Part shown: one piece after another, positions 5,598-12,019 of the stretch
Position numbering within the stretch: the stretch's first letter is position 1
How the letters are laid out: every line of letters begins with the position of its first letter
Source: a virus
IMG/VR virus record: IMGVR_UViG_3300005600_000083
Span: 1 to 20,869 of that record
Length of the DNA: 20,869 nucleotides
Direction: 5' to 3' (one strand)
Position numbers and translations under genes: made by a program
The notes under the pieces: model-generated
Database searches by the model: none
Seen by the model: the letters and a program-made list of their open reading frames with translations, nothing else
What the model was told of the DNA's origin: nothing

Positions 5598-6089
5598 ATG
5601 GCTCAGAAGAAACAAACTAAATACGGTGTATTCGAAGGCGAACTGTTCTATGCTCGTGTGTTCGAAGACAACATGGATGACTCGGAATTCCACGAGAAAA
5701 CCAATGGTCAATTCAATGTTGTGTTTGTCCCGAAGGACAGCGACGAGGTAAACCGTATGGTAGCCTTGGGCTTCCCCGAGGTGTCGATGGGCAACAAGAT
5801 GATCAAGCCCTACGATGTTGCTGGTGGTCGTGCAGGTATGAAACTCAAGCGCCCCAATGTGCACCCCTCGGGTATCGAAGACTTCGGTGGTGCACCTGGC
5901 GTTACTCACGGCACCACCAACAAGAAGTGGGACTTCGTAGAGGATGGTGCACTTGGTAATGGCACCAAAGCAAAGGTAAAGATTTCGATCTACGGTGAAG
6001 GATCTACTGCCTCTGTCCGGCTTGAGAAGATCGGTGTCATTGAGCATGTGCCATTCGAAGAGATGGCTACTGCAGAAGACCGCTGGTAA
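5598..6089 (+). CDS. Putative T7 gp2.5-like single-stranded DNA-binding protein
   Basis: A 163-residue protein with a strong ribosome site (TAAAGGAGATTGAC before ATG). The pattern fits a phage OB-fold SSB: a first strand GELFYARVFE, then GQFNVVFVPKD, KLKRPN, a FGGAPGV turn, and the conserved-looking DGALGNGTKAKVKISIY followed by ASVRLEKIGVIEHVPF. I recall the last two blocks from gp2.5-type proteins. It is shorter than T7 gp2.5 (232). The acidic tail is reduced to FEEMATAEDRW, ending in an aromatic residue; in T7 the final Phe is needed for contacts with polymerase and helicase. Its position between polymerase and thyX supports a replication role. The function is inferred from pattern and context. 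Confidence 0.65.
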   Translation: MAQKKQTKYGVFEGELFYARVFEDNMDDSEFHEKTNGQFNVVFVPKDSDEVNRMVALGFPEVSMGNKMIKPYDVAGGRAGMKLKRPNVHPSGIEDFGGAPGVTHGTTNKKWDFVEDGALGNGTKAKVKISIYGEGSTASVRLEKIGVIEHVPFEEMATAEDRW

Positions 6090-6099
6090 AATCTTTCTG

Positions 6100-6180
6100 G
6101 GCATCCCTTCGACAGCCCGCTAGGGCGTGCTTGGGGGTGCCTACTCACACGATAGCTGCATAGTAGCAGCGTAAGGGATA
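6100..6180 (+). promoter_or_regulatory. Structured leader in front of thyX
   Basis: GGCATCCC (6100-6107) can pair with GGGGTGCC (6134-6141), allowing one G-U pair. It encloses a second hairpin, GCCC-GCTA-GGGC (6115-6126). A third hairpin, GCTGC-ATAGTA-GCAGC (6155-6170), abuts the ribosome site GTAAGGGA before ATG 6183. There is no T-run, so this is not a simple terminator. It could be an RNA switch, a translational control element or an mRNA-stabilising 5' end. The gap is 93 bases and shows no other gene. Confidence 0.5.
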
Positions 6181-6182
6181 AC

Positions 6183-6857
6183 ATGATCCAAGCAACATAC
6201 ATCGACCACATGGGCAGTGACCTGTCTGTAGTTAATGCAGCACGAGTTAGCTTTGGTAAGGAAAGCGAATGGGAGTGGGAAGAATGTGGAGTGAAGGCTT
6301 TCGGTAATGAGAGTTACCAACGATTGTCAGACAAAGACACCAAGCTGATCAAGTACCTAGCCAAGCACAAGCACCTGTCACCCTTTGGCCATGCCTTTGC
6401 ATCATTCCACGTTAAGGCACCTATCTTTGTGGCACGTCAGCTAGTGAAGCATAAGTTCCTGCGTTGGAATGAGATCAGCCGCCGCTACGTAGATGATGAG
6501 CCTGAGTTCTATGTGCCTGACCAGTGGCGTGGGCGTAGTGCTGATAAGAAGCAGGGTAGCTCTAGTGAAGAGGTCTTCATAGCTGACATTACTCAATGTT
6601 GGGATGCTACCCATGAGTGGTATCTAGACTTACTGGACAAAGGCGTAGCCCCTGAACAAGCACGTATGGTACTGCCACAGTCCACCATGACTGAGTGGTA
6701 CTGGAGTGGTAGCCTTGATGCCTTTGCTGCTATGTGTAAGCTACGCTGCGCCTCTGACACACAGTATGAGTCACGTATTGTAGCTGACCAGATCAGTGCT
6801 AAGATGGGTGAGTTATTCCCTGTGAGTTGGGATGCTTTGATGACCTATAGTTCATAA
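6183..6857 (+). CDS. thyX: Flavin-dependent thymidylate synthase ThyX
   Basis: A 224-residue enzyme that converts dUMP to dTMP using FAD, NADPH and methylenetetrahydrofolate, supplying thymidine for phage DNA. The length is typical. The signature RHRX7S appears as KHKFLRWNEIS at residues 89-99 (S99), followed by RRY, which is a conservative Lys-for-Arg variant. The N-terminal AARVSFGKES block and the LIKYLAKHKHLSPFGH segment (residues 55-70) match ThyX, and QARMVLPQSTMTEWYWSG (159-176) is the usual C-terminal nucleotide-binding region. It follows a structured leader and overlaps an inverted repeat at its 3' end. ThyX is a known feature of SIO1-like roseophages. Identification is firm. Confidence 0.96.
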   Translation: MIQATYIDHMGSDLSVVNAARVSFGKESEWEWEECGVKAFGNESYQRLSDKDTKLIKYLAKHKHLSPFGHAFASFHVKAPIFVARQLVKHKFLRWNEISRRYVDDEPEFYVPDQWRGRSADKKQGSSSEEVFIADITQCWDATHEWYLDLLDKGVAPEQARMVLPQSTMTEWYWSGSLDAFAAMCKLRCASDTQYESRIVADQISAKMGELFPVSWDALMTYSS

Positions 6858-6882
6858 ACTATAACTATGATTTATAGGTCAT
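6840..6882 (+). repeat. Nested inverted repeats across the thyX stop codon
   Basis: A 10-bp perfect inverted repeat, ATGACCTATA (6840-6849) and TATAGGTCAT (6873-6882), encloses and partly competes with TATAGTT-CATA-AACTATA (6846-6863). The arms share bases 6846-6849, so the two hairpins exclude each other. The thyX stop codon lies in the inner loop. No T-run follows. Confidence 0.7.
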
Positions 6883-6904
6883 GGACTATGAAAGGAGAGA
6901 AGTG

Positions 6905-7132
6905 ATGAACGCTGCAGAAATCATTATGACTGCAATGAAGACAAATGCAGGGTTTGAGTTTCTTGACGAGGTTGTTGTTGCTGCACTAAAGGATGCTCGT
7001 AACAATATCTTAGAGGAAAGAGAGCTACTAGATAGCATCAACAACAAGCTTACTCATGAAGAAGACGATTGGAACTCTGTTGTTCAGGATATCCATGCTT
7101 TCAATCGTGTAATCAAATACTTTGGGGGTTAA
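6905..7132 (+). CDS. Small helical protein of unknown function
   Basis: A 75-residue protein. I chose ATG 6905 because AAAGGAG (6891-6897) lies seven bases upstream. An in-frame ATG at 6881 is within the inverted repeat and lacks a ribosome site. The sequence is helical and acidic: MNAAEIIMTAMKTNAGFEFL, then AALKDARNNILEERELLD and a C-terminal IHAFNRVIKYFGG. There is no membrane segment or known motif. It begins a run of three hypothetical genes between thyX and the exonuclease, a common place for small phage accessory genes. Confidence 0.7.
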   Translation: MNAAEIIMTAMKTNAGFEFLDEVVVAALKDARNNILEERELLDSINNKLTHEEDDWNSVVQDIHAFNRVIKYFGG

Positions 7133-7134
7133 TA

Positions 7135-7359
7135 ATGGGCCACTGGCACTACCAACTAATGTGGCATGAGCCTAACACTCCGGATTTCGAAGACGATGGT
7201 TACTATGCTATCCACGAGTATTTCGAAAGGGAAGATGGAGACGGGTGGACAGAAAGCCCAGTAACCGTAGAAGGTTATAGTATTGAAGAAGTAAAGAAGG
7301 TGCTTATGCTAATGCTACATGACATAGATAAACATGGAGTGAAGGATTATGAACAGTAA
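7135..7359 (+). CDS. Conserved phage hypothetical protein
   Basis: A 74-residue protein from ATG 7135, two bases after the previous stop. The only ribosome-site candidate is GGGGG at 7124-7128, so coupling to the upstream gene is likely. The sequence is rich in aromatics and acidic residues: MGHWHYQLMWHEP, YYAIHEYFERED, GWTESPVTVEGYS and EEVKKVLMLMLHDI. I recall short phage proteins with the same order (a Trp/His/Tyr N-terminus, a LHEYY-like block, WTENP, and a C-terminal helix), all without known function. It overlaps the next gene by eleven bases. Confidence 0.7.
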   Translation: MGHWHYQLMWHEPNTPDFEDDGYYAIHEYFEREDGDGWTESPVTVEGYSIEEVKKVLMLMLHDIDKHGVKDYEQ

Positions 7360-7759
7360 AATAGGAACTATCGGAATACAGAGTGTCGAAGAGCATGAGG
7401 ATGGTAGTGCTACCTACCAGCTACACATGGATGCACAGTCTCAGGCATTACTGATAGAAGAGGGTATCAAGTTTATCATGCACTGTGCTGCAGCTAAGGT
7501 AGACATTGCTGATGTGTATGACTGGATCTTGACACATATGTCAGAAGAAGAACCAGAAGCTAAACTACCAGAAGGTAGAAACCCACTGTCAGATGATTGG
7601 TTCCGTGAGAAAGCAGCAGCATTTAACTTTGATGAGTATGGGTTCTACGGTGAGAACAATGGGCCACTACCACCAACCGAGAAGATCAGAGAGATGAACG
7701 AACAAGAACGTCAACGGTCCAAAGAACGTGAGCAAGCAAACAAAAAGAAAGATGAATAA
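7349..7759 (+). CDS. Hypothetical protein with charged C-terminal tail
   Basis: A 136-residue protein with AAGGA six bases before ATG 7349. Residues 1-65 look like a compact alpha/beta domain (EDGSATYQLHMDAQSQALLIEEG). Residues 84-100 contain DDWFREKAAAFNFDEYGFYG. The last 25 residues are a charged helix (REMNEQERQRSKEREQANKKKDE) that could bind nucleic acid or a partner. The TAA overlaps the ATG of the exonuclease gene by one base, so it is probably co-translated with it. I do not recognise the family. Confidence 0.75.
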   Translation: MNSKIGTIGIQSVEEHEDGSATYQLHMDAQSQALLIEEGIKFIMHCAAAKVDIADVYDWILTHMSEEEPEAKLPEGRNPLSDDWFREKAAAFNFDEYGFYGENNGPLPPTEKIREMNEQERQRSKEREQANKKKDE

Positions 7760-8466
7760 TGAAACAGGTTTTAATTGATGGTGACCCCTTTGCCTACCGT
7801 GCAGCATTCTCTTGTGAAGACGAAAGCATTGATGATGCCATCGACAAGGTAGATGACCTACTGGATCAGGCCCTGCAGGAGGTTCTATGGGAGCCTACCG
7901 AAGAGGACTATCAAGTATTCCTGACAGGCAAAGGTAACTTCCGTTATGATATTGCTGTCACTCACGAATACAAAGGCAACCGTAAGGACGTAGACAAACC
8001 CCAACACCTACAAGAAATACGTAAGCACATGGAAGACAACTGGTCTGCCATTGTGTCAAAGGGTGAAGAGGCTGACGATCTGATTGGCATCTGGGCTACA
8101 GCCTACGGGTCTGATGCTATCGTTGTGTCAATCGACAAGGACATGTTGCAGATTCCTTGCACACATTACAATCCGAACAAGCGTGAATTCAAAACCATGA
8201 CAGAGTTCGAGGGTTTGAAGTTCTTCTATACGCAAATCCTTACAGGTGACCGAGCAGACAACATCGTGGGTCTGTATGGTATTGGTCCTGCTAAAGCTTC
8301 TGTTCTTCTTGGTGATTGTGAAACCGAACAGGACTTATACGAAGCATGCCTTCGTGCATACGGTGGTGAAGAAGATCGTGTCATAGAGAACGCAAGGCTG
8401 CTCTGGCTGCGTCGGCATGAGGGTCAACTGTGGGAGCCGCCTAAATGCGTTTCCGTTCAGGACTAG
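7759..8466 (+). CDS. 5'-3' exonuclease (T7 gp6-like, FEN/PIN family)
   Basis: A 235-residue nuclease of the flap-endonuclease superfamily. In T7 the counterpart removes RNA primers and degrades host DNA to nucleotides. Metal-binding acidic residues occur in order: D7 (LIDGDP), E103/E104/D106/D107 in KGEEADDLIG, D126/D128 in SIDKDMLQ, and D164/D167 in GDRADNIVG. The last runs into the helix-hairpin-helix GLYGIGPAKA (171-180). YKGNRK at 71-76 is the basic DNA-facing motif. The length is shorter than T7 gp6 (300). It overlaps the endonuclease gene by 22 bases, pairing the two DNA-degrading enzymes as in T7-like phages. Confidence 0.93.
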   Translation: MKQVLIDGDPFAYRAAFSCEDESIDDAIDKVDDLLDQALQEVLWEPTEEDYQVFLTGKGNFRYDIAVTHEYKGNRKDVDKPQHLQEIRKHMEDNWSAIVSKGEEADDLIGIWATAYGSDAIVVSIDKDMLQIPCTHYNPNKREFKTMTEFEGLKFFYTQILTGDRADNIVGLYGIGPAKASVLLGDCETEQDLYEACLRAYGGEEDRVIENARLLWLRRHEGQLWEPPKCVSVQD

Positions 8467-8813
8467 AAAAACGAACAGCAGCATGGCTGAAGTTACGTAA
8501 GATAACATTCAAGTACGAAGAGGTGAGGATACCGTATGCTGTGTCAGAGGTCAGACACTACACACCTGACTTTCAGTTACCAAACGGTATCTTCATTGAG
8601 ACAAAGGGTAGGTTTCTTCCCTCAGATAGAAAGAAACATTTACTTATCAAAGAGCAGTATCCAGATCTTGACATTCGATTTGTTTTCAGCAATCCTAATG
8701 CTAAGATCAGGAAGGGATCGAAGACATCCTATGCTGATTGGTGTGACAAACATGGCTTCCTGTATGCTCAGGAAATAATCCCAACAGAATGGATCAGGGA
8801 GAAAAAGAAATGA
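8445..8813 (+). CDS. Endonuclease I, Holliday-junction resolvase (T7 gp3-like)
   Basis: A 122-residue endodeoxyribonuclease that cleaves branched DNA and helps break down the host chromosome. It has the PD-(D/E)XK core of the T7 gp3 family: E8 (SGLEKRTA), D42 in HYTPDFQLP, and E52 with K54 in IFIETKGRF. Downstream come RKKHLLIKEQYP, DIRFVFSNP, a basic stretch KIRKGSKTSYADWCDKHG and the final aromatic region. It is slightly shorter than T7 endonuclease I (149), mainly at the N-terminus. The family acts as a domain-swapped dimer. It overlaps the exonuclease gene by 22 bases. A homologue is known from SIO1. Confidence 0.94.
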   Translation: MRFRSGLEKRTAAWLKLRKITFKYEEVRIPYAVSEVRHYTPDFQLPNGIFIETKGRFLPSDRKKHLLIKEQYPDLDIRFVFSNPNAKIRKGSKTSYADWCDKHGFLYAQEIIPTEWIREKKK

Positions 8814-9016
8814 TGACAATCCACAAGCACCTCGACGGGCCTTACGAAGATGTTGACACAGGGGAATGGTTTGCAGTGTTCCTTGCAGAAGTTGACAACG
8901 AAGTCTGTGAGATTGAGGTAGAGTTTGAAACATTTGATGATGCATACTTTGTCATCAAGTCTTTAAATGAAGCCCCTGGTCCCCTTGAGATTCACGGTAA
9001 TGTTACGTATCACTAA
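8810..9016 (+). CDS. Small acidic protein of unknown function
   Basis: A 68-residue protein starting at ATGATG (8810/8813), overlapping the endonuclease stop codon. CAGGGAG nine or so bases upstream supports this start rather than the in-frame ATG at 8789. The sequence alternates hydrophobic and acidic residues (WFAVFLAEVDNEVCEIEVEFETF), which predicts a small beta-sheet, followed by a helix (DDAYFVIKSLNEA). It is strongly negative, so a DNA-mimic or inhibitor role can be imagined but is not shown. No family recognised. Confidence 0.65.
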   Translation: MMTIHKHLDGPYEDVDTGEWFAVFLAEVDNEVCEIEVEFETFDDAYFVIKSLNEAPGPLEIHGNVTYH

Positions 9017-9028
9017 GGTGTGTTGACA

Positions 9029-9214
9029 ATGTTTGATTTAGAAAGTAAAATTGCAGCCCTCGTAGAAAATTATGGCCTTGCTCTATTGCTTGAGCAGAAC
9101 GACATTTGTGAGAGTGTCGTAGTGGCTTTTCTATTGGATGAGGGATTGATTCAGTTAGATGATTACTTTAACTTGGACGCAGAACAACGATGGTGGAAGG
9201 AAGCCGAGGAATGA
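9029..9214 (+). CDS. Small helical protein of unknown function
   Basis: A 61-residue protein, MFDLESKIAALVENYGLALLLEQND and so on, ending in a Trp-rich acidic tail (QRWWKEAEE). I prefer ATG 9029, with AAGG about ten bases upstream. In-frame GTG 9020 and TTG 9023 are too close to that site. The segment SVVVAFLLDEGLIQLDDYF resembles a small helical domain I have seen in short proteins of other phages, function unknown. The stop overlaps the mazG start (ATGA). Confidence 0.65.
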   Translation: MFDLESKIAALVENYGLALLLEQNDICESVVVAFLLDEGLIQLDDYFNLDAEQRWWKEAEE

Positions 9215-9585
9215 TTAACGAATTCGACTTAGAAGCGTGGGAATACTACGATGAGGTATACAAGTTTAAGCCCATGAGCTTGAACGAATACCAGAAGCTG
9301 GCGGCAAAGACAGCTATCTATTCGACAGCCCATCAGGTTCTTTACCCTGCGCTGGGCCTTGCTGGTGAAGCTGGTGAGGTAGCCAACAAAGTAAAGAAGA
9401 TGATCAGGGACAACAACTTTGATCGTGAAGGTGTTGCTGCAGAACTTGGTGATGTTCTCTGGTATGTTGCTGCTCTTGCTCGTGACCTGAACGTAGACCT
9501 TAACGATCTTGCAATGCAGAACCTAGAGAAACTTTATAGCCGAGCAGCACGAGGCACCATTCAAGGAAGCGGGGACAAACGATGA
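9211..9585 (+). CDS. mazG: MazG-like nucleotide pyrophosphohydrolase
   Basis: A 124-residue all-alpha NTP pyrophosphohydrolase. It carries the EXXE-EXXD metal site, E53 and E56 in GLAGEAGEVANKVKK with E78 and D81 in AAELGDVLWYVAAL. Phage MazG proteins hydrolyse dNTPs or canonical NTPs and have been proposed to reshape host nucleotide or alarmone pools, though the substrate cannot be read from sequence. The start at ATG 9211 has GAGGA directly upstream; the in-frame ATG 9190 lies within the previous gene. The end overlaps nrdJ by four bases, linking it tightly to dNTP supply. Confidence 0.92.
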   Translation: MINEFDLEAWEYYDEVYKFKPMSLNEYQKLAAKTAIYSTAHQVLYPALGLAGEAGEVANKVKKMIRDNNFDREGVAAELGDVLWYVAALARDLNVDLNDLAMQNLEKLYSRAARGTIQGSGDKR

Positions 9586-11480
9586 GCAACTACCTACCTA
9601 CCGACTATCAAGCTTTCATTCACACCAGCCGTTATGCTCGGTGGCTGGAAGACGAAGGTCGTCGTGAAACTTGGGCTGAAACTGTAGGCCGTTACATCGG
9701 CAACTTGGTCGTAGATAAAGTTGACGCACAAACAGCAGATGCTATTGAGACTGCCATCTTGGACCTAGAGATCATGCCTTCGATGCGTGCCATGATGACT
9801 GCAGGCCCTGCCTTAGATCGTGACAACACGGCTGGCTACAACTGCAGCTACCTACCCGTAGATGACCCGAAGTCCTTCGATGAGGCTATGTTCATCCTGC
9901 TCTGTGGTACTGGTGTTGGTTTCAGTGTTGAACGTCAGTTCATCTCGAAGCTGCCAGAGGTACCACAACTCTTCGACAGTGAGACTACCATCGTGGTGAA
10001 GGACAGCAAGGAAGGCTGGGCTAAGGCTCTGCGTCAAGTGATTGCACTACTCTATAGTGGTGAGATCCCGAAGTGGGATGTGTCTAAGGTACGTCCTGCT
10101 GGCGCACGGTTGAAGACCTTTGGTGGTCGTGCCTCTGGTCCTGCCCCTCTGGTAGACCTGTTCAACTTCTTTGTCAAAGTATTCAAGGAAGCACAGGGCC
10201 GTAAGCTGTCGAGCATTGAGTGCCATGACCTGATGTGTAAGATCGGTGAGGTTGTCGTTGTTGGTGGTGTCCGACGCAGTGCAATGATCAGCCTTTCGAA
10301 CCTGAGTGATGACCGTATGCGTCATGCTAAGAGTGGTGCATGGTGGGAGAACGATCCGCAACGTGCCTTGGCCAACAACTCTGTGTCATACACTGAGAAG
10401 CCTGATGCGTTGTCATTTATGCGTGAGTGGATGGCCCTGGTTGAATCTGGTTCTGGTGAACGTGGTATCTTCAACCGTCAAGCTTCCAAGAAACAAGCAG
10501 AGAAGAATGGTCGTCGTGATCCTAACTGGGAGTTTGGCACCAACCCCTGCAGTGAGATCATCCTTCGTCCGTATCAGTTCTGTAACCTGACAGAGGTTGT
10601 TGTTCGTGCTACAGATACTATCGAAACTCTGGAACGGAAGGTCCGTCTGGCAACAATTCTGGGTACTATCCAGTCCACCTACACCAAGTTCCCGTATCTG
10701 CGGAAGGTGTGGCAGAAGAACACCGAAGAGGAACGACTGCTTGGTGTGTCACTGACAGGCATCATGGACAATCCTTTGATGACCACTGCCAATGCAGGCT
10801 TGGAGAAAACCCTGGAGCACCTACGTAATGTCGCTGTTGCAACAAATGCTGAATGGGCTGATCGCCTTGGGATTCCTGCTAGTGCTGCTATTACGTGTGT
10901 TAAACCTTCAGGTACTGTATCGCAGCTTGTTGACTCTGCTTCTGGTATCCATGCTCGTCATAGCCCTTACTATATTCGTACAGTACGGGGTGACAACAAA
11001 GATCCCTTGACACAATTCATGAAGGATCAAGGCATTCCGAGTGAGCCTGACGTGTTCAAGCCAGAGCAGACCACTGTGTTCTCTTTCCCTATCAAGTCAC
11101 CTGATGGTGCTGTTGTTACGGAAGATCTGTCAGCCATTGACCAGCTAAAGATGTGGCTTGCGTATCAACGTTTCTGGTGTGAACACAAACCGTCTGTCAC
11201 CATAAACGTAAAGAAGAACGAGTGGTTCGAGGTAGGTGCATTTGTCTATGAACACTTTGACGAAATGTCTGGTGTTTCTTTCCTACCCTACAACGAACAC
11301 ACCTATCAGCAGGCACCCTACCAAGAGGTAGGCAAGTCTGAGTATGAAGAACTTCTAGCTCTGATGCCGAAAGCTATTGACTGGAGCAAACTTTCGGAGT
11401 ATGAGAAGGAAGATACCACTAAGTCCAGCCAGACATTTGCTTGCTCTGGTGACTCTTGTGAGATCGTAGACCTAACCTAA
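9582..11480 (+). CDS. nrdJ: Class II (adenosylcobalamin-dependent) ribonucleotide reductase
   Basis: A 632-residue enzyme that reduces ribonucleotides to deoxyribonucleotides, using a radical from coenzyme B12, so no separate radical subunit is needed. C88 (AGYNCSYLP) and C334 (YQFCNLTE) form the redox pair. C323 in NPCSEI is the thiyl radical site, with E325 two residues on. GGVRRSAMISLSN and CVKPSGTVSQLVDSASG are further family blocks. The C-terminal CSGDSC (C621, C626) relays reducing power. The length suits the compact monomeric class II type. The gene follows mazG and precedes a glutaredoxin, a possible reductant. This gene is the hallmark of cobaviruses. Confidence 0.96.
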   Translation: MSNYLPTDYQAFIHTSRYARWLEDEGRRETWAETVGRYIGNLVVDKVDAQTADAIETAILDLEIMPSMRAMMTAGPALDRDNTAGYNCSYLPVDDPKSFDEAMFILLCGTGVGFSVERQFISKLPEVPQLFDSETTIVVKDSKEGWAKALRQVIALLYSGEIPKWDVSKVRPAGARLKTFGGRASGPAPLVDLFNFFVKVFKEAQGRKLSSIECHDLMCKIGEVVVVGGVRRSAMISLSNLSDDRMRHAKSGAWWENDPQRALANNSVSYTEKPDALSFMREWMALVESGSGERGIFNRQASKKQAEKNGRRDPNWEFGTNPCSEIILRPYQFCNLTEVVVRATDTIETLERKVRLATILGTIQSTYTKFPYLRKVWQKNTEEERLLGVSLTGIMDNPLMTTANAGLEKTLEHLRNVAVATNAEWADRLGIPASAAITCVKPSGTVSQLVDSASGIHARHSPYYIRTVRGDNKDPLTQFMKDQGIPSEPDVFKPEQTTVFSFPIKSPDGAVVTEDLSAIDQLKMWLAYQRFWCEHKPSVTINVKKNEWFEVGAFVYEHFDEMSGVSFLPYNEHTYQQAPYQEVGKSEYEELLALMPKAIDWSKLSEYEKEDTTKSSQTFACSGDSCEIVDLT

Positions 11481-11491
11481 AGGAGATTAAC

Positions 11492-11575
11492 ATGACTGGT
11501 ATTGAAGTATTTACGGCATTCTTTGCGGTAGTTGGCATCTTGGAAACAATCGTCAACCCACTGCTAGGGCTGTAA
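11492..11575 (+). CDS. 27-aa hydrophobic micropeptide
   Basis: A 27-codon ORF with a very strong ribosome site, TAAAGGAGATTAAC, directly before ATG 11492. The same sequence with one change precedes the ssDNA-binding protein at 5598. The product is a single membrane-spanning type helix (FTAFFAVVGILETIVNPLLGL) with a short polar N-terminus. It fills the gap between nrdJ and the next gene. The quality of the ribosome site makes chance unlikely. The function is unknown; small membrane peptides in phages can modulate host membrane proteins or superinfection. Confidence 0.65.
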   Translation: MTGIEVFTAFFAVVGILETIVNPLLGL

Positions 11576-11586
11576 CCTCGGTGTCC

Positions 11587-11609
11587 TGAGCATGACGGTA
11601 AACTGCTCA
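11587..11609 (+). promoter_or_regulatory. Intergenic hairpin before the small basic gene
   Basis: TGAGCA (11587-11592) and TGCTCA (11604-11609) form a 6-bp stem with an eleven-base loop. It is followed by CC, a run of eight A and the ribosome site AGGAGA before ATG 11631. Without a T-run on the + strand it is not a terminator for the operon; an mRNA processing or stability element is more likely. Confidence 0.4.
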
Positions 11610-11630
11610 CCAAAAAAAACAGGAGACACT

Positions 11631-11774
11631 ATGGCAAAGATTTACGGCTCGGTTTGGAAGCCTGAACCACGACCAAAGAAGACATCACAAGGTGCTAAAC
11701 CTTCTCGTATCAAACGTAGCTCGATGAACAAGAGCAAGAAACGTTCATACAAACCAACACGAGGACAGGGCTAA
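11631..11774 (+). CDS. Small basic conserved phage protein
   Basis: A 47-residue, strongly basic protein (MAKIYGSVWKPEPRPKK, then RSSMNKSKKRSYKPTRGQG). ATG 11631 has AGGAGA seven bases upstream; an in-frame ATG at 11592 lies in the hairpin and lacks a ribosome site. The SSMNKxKKRS and YRGQG-like ending is a pattern I recall in short proteins of marine phages, with no assigned role. The charge suggests nucleic-acid binding. The final TAA overlaps the ATG of the glutaredoxin gene. Confidence 0.7.
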   Translation: MAKIYGSVWKPEPRPKKTSQGAKPSRIKRSSMNKSKKRSYKPTRGQG

Positions 11775-12019
11775 TGTGGGTCATAGTCACCAGAGATCAA
11801 TGCAACTTTTGTGACACAGCTAAAGCTATGATGAAGGGTGCTGGTATCCCTTACGTCGAATACAATGTGCAATCCGGTAGCAGCAAGTGGGTTCTCACTC
11901 TGTTAAAGATGTCTGGGTTGACAACAGTACCACAAATCTTTAAGCCTGACGGTGAGCTTATTGGTGGTTACACAGAACTGAAGGAGCACTTCATTGAAAC
12001 CAGTCCGCAAGAGTTTTAA
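11774..12019 (+). CDS. Glutaredoxin-like thiol-disulfide protein
   Basis: An 81-residue glutaredoxin fold. The redox motif is C10-N-F-C13 in TRDQCNFCDTAK, the cis-proline loop is TTVPQIF (P53), and GGYTEL at 64-69 is the glutathione-contact region. The length is typical of bacterial and phage glutaredoxins. Its likely task is to deliver electrons to the ribonucleotide reductase encoded just upstream, as phage T4 glutaredoxin does for its own enzyme. The active-site CNFC differs from the common CPYC. It overlaps the next gene by 26 bases. Confidence 0.9.
   Translation: MWVIVTRDQCNFCDTAKAMMKGAGIPYVEYNVQSGSSKWVLTLLKMSGLTTVPQIFKPDGELIGGYTELKEHFIETSPQEF

Noticed and set aside
5562-6104. 180-codon - strand ORF
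   Set aside because: It is antisense to the SSB-like gene, which has a strong ribosome site and recognisable blocks. The antisense product has no motif and would be the only - strand gene in the replication region.
9020-9031. TTGACA just before ATG 9029 considered as a promoter
   Set aside because: The box lies three bases before the start codon inside a tightly packed operon, and any -10 box would fall within the gene.
11587-11618. Hairpin followed by A8 considered as a terminator for the - strand
   Set aside because: There is no - strand transcription unit here. On the - strand the T-run would come before, not after, the stem.
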